This document shows positions 60,694 to 64,000 of a stretch of DNA of 64,000 nucleotides, one piece after another. The notes beneath the pieces were generated by a model that saw nothing but the letters and a program-made list of their open reading frames with translations, was not told the origin of the DNA and did no database searches. Every line of letters starts with the position of its first letter. Within the stretch, counting starts at the first letter, position 1. Position numbers and translations under genes: made by a program. Source of the stretch: Bacillota bacterium (lineage in GTDB: Bacteria; Bacillota; JADQBR01); assembly GCA_016278515.1 (NCBI GenBank), contig JADQBR010000019.1:1-64000 (forward strand), given 5' to 3'.

Positions 60694-62194
60694 ACTGCCG
60701 ATTAGGATATTCAGGAAACTATTTAATTTAGTTGGTGTTAAAGCAAAAATAATGGGTATTGCCGTAATGCTAATATTATTACTGGGCACTCTGCTGATAT
60801 GGCAGGCGGAACAGACCTATTCCAAAGTATTGCGAGAAGACTTAACTAAGCAGGGGATTTCTTTGGGAAATTATTTAGCTGCCCGAAGTGAAAACCCTAT
60901 CCTTACCAATAATATATATGCCCTGCATGAGTTACTTCGAGATACCATGGACAATAATCCTGAAGTATCCTACGTTTTAATTACTGACTTCCATGGTCAG
61001 GTGGTAATTGACAGTTTTGATAATGGTATACCGAAAGGACTTAGTGACTTTAATCAGGTTGCAGGTGGGCAAGACTTTAGCTTGCGGACATTTAATAGTC
61101 AATATGGCTATATTCAAGACATAGCCATATCTATCTTGGAAGGAAAAGCCGGGCAAGTGCGGTTGGGCTTATCTGAAAAAAGAGTCTTTAATACCATTGA
61201 TGCGCTTTTAAGCAAGCTTTGGGCTAGTACCATACTTATTTCATTGGTTGGAATACTACTTGCTTATCTATTATCAACTCTTATAACAAAACCACTACAG
61301 GAATTAGTACTGGCAGCAAAAAACATTGGAGAAGGTAAGCTAAGCTATCGAGTATCTTTAGATTGGGCTAAAGATGAATTGGGCCATTTAGGTGTGGCAT
61401 TCAATGAGATGGCGGGAAAACTACAAGATGCGGAAAAAGAAAGACAAAAATTATGGCAGCAGATTATGCATAAGGAAAAGATGAGACGTTTTCTTCTAAA
61501 TAAGGTGATAACTGCTCAAGAAGAAGAGCGGCTTCGCATTTCTCGTGAATTGCATGATGAAACAGGGCAGGCTCTAAGTAGTATCAATTTGGCACTAGCA
61601 TCATTGGAAGGTGCCGAAACACAGGAAGAGTTTCGAAAAAGGGTATCCTTAATGCAAAAGACTGTTAGAAAAGTTTTAGAAGGAATCCACTTATTAGCAC
61701 GTCAATTGCGCCCAAGTGTCTTGGATAAATTGGGATTAGGAGCCGCAGTGGAGCGGTTTATTAAGGACTGTTCTGCTCACTGGGGTAAGGATATTGGGCT
61801 GACAACGGTTGGGCGTATCCCACAGGAGATGCCTTCTGAAATTAAAATTACTGCTTATAGAATTGTTCAGGAAGCACTAACCAATGCTTTAAGACATGCT
61901 GAAGCGGAGAATATCAGTGTAGTTTTGCAAAATAGTAGTGGTAAATTTCAGGTGATTATTGAGGATGATGGGAAAGGGTTTAATCTTGACGAGACTTTTA
62001 ATAAATCAGAAGAAACGAATCATCTTGGTTTGTTTGGTATGCAGGAGAGGGTGGACATGCTGGGAGGGAATTTAAGCATCGAAACGTCTCCGAGCAATGG
62101 CACCACTATTTATGCAGAGATTCCGTTGGATGGGAGGGAAACCATTGGAACAGAAATACAGCAAGGACCGGCTTCGGGTATTGTTAGTGGATGA
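60683..62194 (+). CDS. NarX-like sensor kinase, partner of binding lipoprotein
   Basis: A 503-residue membrane kinase: helix (about 22-42), an extracytoplasmic domain of about 125 residues (single-Cache-like), helix (about 178-198), HAMP (TKPLQELVLAAKNIGEGK), and HisKA_3 core with RELHDETGQALSS (phospho-His about 291), RPSVLDKLGLG, QEALTNALRHAEA and DDGKGF. It overlaps the lipoprotein gene by 11 bases and the regulator gene by 50 bases. The three proteins probably work as one system with the lipoprotein presenting a ligand to the sensor domain. Confidence 0.9.
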   Translation: MGNKLPIRIFRKLFNLVGVKAKIMGIAVMLILLLGTLLIWQAEQTYSKVLREDLTKQGISLGNYLAARSENPILTNNIYALHELLRDTMDNNPEVSYVLITDFHGQVVIDSFDNGIPKGLSDFNQVAGGQDFSLRTFNSQYGYIQDIAISILEGKAGQVRLGLSEKRVFNTIDALLSKLWASTILISLVGILLAYLLSTLITKPLQELVLAAKNIGEGKLSYRVSLDWAKDELGHLGVAFNEMAGKLQDAEKERQKLWQQIMHKEKMRRFLLNKVITAQEEERLRISRELHDETGQALSSINLALASLEGAETQEEFRKRVSLMQKTVRKVLEGIHLLARQLRPSVLDKLGLGAAVERFIKDCSAHWGKDIGLTTVGRIPQEMPSEIKITAYRIVQEALTNALRHAEAENISVVLQNSSGKFQVIIEDDGKGFNLDETFNKSEETNHLGLFGMQERVDMLGGNLSIETSPSNGTTIYAEIPLDGRETIGTEIQQGPASGIVSG

Positions 62195-62807
62195 TCATGC
62201 AGTTTTATTGAGCGGATTAAAATTATTACTTGGTAATACTAATGACTTAGAAGTAATTGGCGAGGCTAAAAACGGATCGGATGCAGCAGAGGCCTCTAAA
62301 TTTCTAAAACCGGATGTGATAGTATTAGATATCAATTTAGGTGATACCAATGGACTGGAGTTGGTTCCTCAAATTAAGAGCCTTACTCCTAAGACAAATA
62401 TTTTGGTGTTGACTATGTATGGCGAAGAGGAATATCTACAAAAAGCATTAGAGTTAGGTGCTAAAGGATATGTTTTAAAAAAGGCATCCGATAATGAATT
62501 ATTAACAGCTATTAGAACTGTTGGAAGAGGTGAAACCTACCTTGATCAGACAGTTGCAAAGACTTTAGTGACTATGGCGCTAGGGTCTAATGCACTTAAA
62601 AAAGAGGCTGATAGGGAGCTATTAAGCTCTAGGGAACAAGAAGTCTTAGCTTTGGTAGCTTTAGGATACACCAATAAGCAAATAGCTGGAGAATTAATCA
62701 TAAGCATTAAAACTGTGGAAACCCATAAAGCTAACATTAAAATAAAACTTGGACTTAATAAACGTTCTGAATTGGTAAGGTATGCCATGGATAATAATTT
62801 AATTTAA
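62145..62807 (+). CDS. NarL/LuxR-type response regulator
   Basis: A 220-residue regulator: VDDHA, Asp62 in IVLDINLG, Thr in VLTMYG, Lys in YVLKKA, then a LuxR helix-turn-helix (SSREQEVLALVALGYTNKQ). TTG 62145 is preferred as GGAGG lies eight bases upstream. It overlaps the kinase gene by 50 bases. A terminator follows. The nearby NrfD/Tat protein operon is an obvious target. Confidence 0.9.
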   Translation: MEQKYSKDRLRVLLVDDHAVLLSGLKLLLGNTNDLEVIGEAKNGSDAAEASKFLKPDVIVLDINLGDTNGLELVPQIKSLTPKTNILVLTMYGEEEYLQKALELGAKGYVLKKASDNELLTAIRTVGRGETYLDQTVAKTLVTMALGSNALKKEADRELLSSREQEVLALVALGYTNKQIAGELIISIKTVETHKANIKIKLGLNKRSELVRYAMDNNLI

Positions 62808-62816
62808 GAATCAGGG

Positions 62817-62854
62817 AAAAACCCCTACCACCGTACATGATGGTAGGGGTTTTT
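62817..62854 (+). terminator. intrinsic terminator
   Basis: AAAAACCCCTACCA (62817-62830) pairs with TGGTAGGGGTTTTT (62841-62854). Confidence 0.88.
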
Positions 62855-63011
62855 CTGTATTTATATCAATAAATTACCCGATAGTAGAAGGAAACTTGAC
62901 ATGGGATAATTGACCTAGGATATTAAATAAATTGTAAGGCTAGTATGAAAGGAGGAAAGTAACGGTTGGCAACTCAACTAATTGTAACTATTTTCACGAG
63001 GAGGTTTGAGA

Positions 63012-63926
63012 ATGAATTCATTTGTTCCCTGGGATATGAGGGTAACCATTGATCTATTTTTAGGAGGCATGGGAATCGGCGCATTCTTATTAGCGTTAGT
63101 GGCCGGATACCTTGGAGAGCCTTATCGTCTCCTAAAGAAAACAGCTGCAATAGTTTCTCCCATAGCCGTTTGCACAGGATTGTTGTTTTTAATTTCTGAA
63201 CTTGGGCGTCCTGGAAGGTTTATCACCACATTATTTAACAACAATTCGGCTTCAGTTATGTCATGGGGGGTATATCTGCAAACCGGTTTTGTTATATTTG
63301 CAGTAGTTTATGCATTGCTGATTCTTAAGCAGCGAGATGATGAAGGAATTGCGGGGTTAATCAAGTGGGTAGGCGGCTTGTTAGCCGTAGGAGTAGGTAT
63401 CTATCATGGTTTTTTATTGAGTTCTAATGTTGGGGCAGGTCTTTGGAATAATGGTGCGCTGCCGATAATGATTTTTGTGTCCTCCCTATTAACGGGCATT
63501 TCTTTGGTGGTAGTAATAAATGCAGCTATTTCAACAAACCTCGCTAGCAGTACAGCAGCTAACGAAGCTGCTGCTGGGAAAGAAGGCAGCACTTTATTTA
63601 ATATTAACTTAATAAATGCTGTGCTGTTGGTAGTTGAATTAATAGCAGTATTGGCGTGGCTGTTTACCCTAGCTAGAGGAAGCCAAATTATGTCTTTTGG
63701 TTTAAATAACCTGCTTTCAAACTATCCGGTACAATGGTGGCTGGGTGCGGTAGTGGTAGGGATTGTTATCCCATTATTGCTTAGCTTGTATGGTCTGAAA
63801 GTGGGCAAAAACGAGCAAGAAAGTACTACCATTATTGCAGCAGGTGCGGTTTTAATATTAATTGGAGGATTTGTATTAAAAAACGTTATCTTAGTAGCAG
63901 GGCAAATCAAGTATCCTCTATTTTAA
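63012..63926 (+). CDS. NrfD/PsrC-family membrane quinone subunit
   Basis: A 304-residue protein with about eight to nine helices, the short form of NrfD used by polysulfide, tetrathionate or thiosulfate reductases. Signature parts: LFLGGMGIGAFLLALVAG (about 17-34) and SELGRPGRFITTLF (about 64-77). ATG 63012 after GAGGAGG. It precedes a Tat-exported protein gene, so it is the membrane anchor of a new oxidoreductase that continues outside the window. The gap before it (62855-63011) has one strong AAAGGAGG near 62950 leading to a 28-codon TTG frame that runs into this gene, which I do not accept as a gene. Confidence 0.9.
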   Translation: MNSFVPWDMRVTIDLFLGGMGIGAFLLALVAGYLGEPYRLLKKTAAIVSPIAVCTGLLFLISELGRPGRFITTLFNNNSASVMSWGVYLQTGFVIFAVVYALLILKQRDDEGIAGLIKWVGGLLAVGVGIYHGFLLSSNVGAGLWNNGALPIMIFVSSLLTGISLVVVINAAISTNLASSTAANEAAAGKEGSTLFNINLINAVLLVVELIAVLAWLFTLARGSQIMSFGLNNLLSNYPVQWWLGAVVVGIVIPLLLSLYGLKVGKNEQESTTIIAAGAVLILIGGFVLKNVILVAGQIKYPLF

Positions 63927-63953
63927 ACAGTCAAATTAAGGAGGGTTGTTTTA

Positions 63954-64000
63954 ATGAAATTAACTAGAAGGTCTTTTATAAAAGCTGCCGGGGCTACCGG
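63954..64000 (+). CDS. start of a Tat-exported protein (cut by window end)
   Basis: Only the first 15 residues are present: MKLTRRSFIKAAGAT, a textbook twin-arginine signal. AAGGAGGG lies upstream. Directly after NrfD, the likely product is the catalytic molybdopterin subunit of a DMSO-reductase-family enzyme, or its exported Fe-S partner; the rest lies outside the window. Confidence 0.75.
   Translation, partial: MKLTRRSFIKAAGAT

Noticed and set aside
62966-63052. 28-codon frame starting TTG behind a strong AAAGGAGG before the second NrfD gene
   Set aside because: It runs into the NrfD gene in another frame, has no recognisable features, and the NrfD gene has its own ribosome site.
1-64000. 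Mobile elements, CRISPR arrays, tRNA or rRNA genes
   Set aside because: None seen; no transposase or integrase reading frames, no regularly spaced repeats beyond the octamer, and no tRNA-like cloverleaf noticed.

Overview
The window looks like chromosome of an anaerobic, respiring, Gram-positive-type bacterium of the Bacillota (Clostridia, Peptococcaceae/Desulfotomaculum-like). The grounds are moderately AT-rich DNA, strong AGGAGG ribosome sites with many TTG/GTG starts, compact stem-plus-T terminators, a YesMN-type two-component pair, sigma-54 activators, a copper-amine-oxidase-N stalk protein, Tat-exported Fe-S proteins, NrfD membrane subunits and a multihaem cytochrome c. The assignment is inferred from gene content; there is no rRNA, tRNA, CRISPR array, transposase or phage module in the window.

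Layout. 0-4 kb: an unrecognised helix-turn-helix protein, a calcineurin-like phosphoesterase and release factor 3 (prfC). 4.3-30 kb: a long co-directional block for uptake and breakdown of hydroxy and polyhydroxy (sugar) acids. It holds acylating acetaldehyde dehydrogenase and 4-hydroxy-2-oxovalerate aldolase (mhpF, mhpE), two IlvD/Edd dehydratases, an NRAMP-like transporter without the usual metal ligands, a split UxaA-type dehydratase, three LarA-superfamily (nickel-pincer type) isomerases, a GlcD/GlcF-type oxidase, a TRAP transporter, a PanB-like aldolase, a DUF1537 acid-sugar kinase and a PdxA2-type dehydrogenase. Inside it sits a cupin-PocR-LytS kinase with a YesN/AraC regulator. 30-32.5 kb: a secreted beta-propeller protein on the minus strand.

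32.7-48.6 kb: a second catabolic block controlled by two sigma-54 activators. I can see two matching -24/-12 promoters, each with repeated upstream elements. The block carries an acyl-CoA:carboxylate CoA-transferase, a second TRAP transporter, a GctAB-like CoA-transferase pair, a MeaB chaperone (apparently starting at ATT), a two-subunit B12 acyl-CoA mutase with unusual substrate-pocket residues, an SDR dehydrogenase and a thiolase. With no acyl-CoA dehydrogenase or hydratase in the operon, the simplest reading is branched 2-hydroxyacyl-CoA to 3-hydroxyacyl-CoA to 3-ketoacyl-CoA to acetyl-CoA, i.e. a 2-hydroxyisobutyrate-type pathway.

48.8-64 kb: respiration and sensing. Three NarX/NarL-like kinase-regulator sets are present, one coupled to a PhnD-like binding lipoprotein. 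There is a cytochrome c / Tat ferredoxin / NrfD electron-transfer module followed by two small paralogous membrane proteins, an ArsR / permease / thioredoxin-like detoxification set, and, at the right edge, another NrfD gene followed by the start of a Tat-exported protein cut off by the window.

Together the genes suggest an organism that scavenges small plant- or soil-derived hydroxy acids by TRAP uptake, epimerises, dehydrates or CoA-activates them, and oxidises the products with electrons passed to a quinone-linked respiratory chain. Single-enzyme assignments are mostly solid; substrates are inferred.
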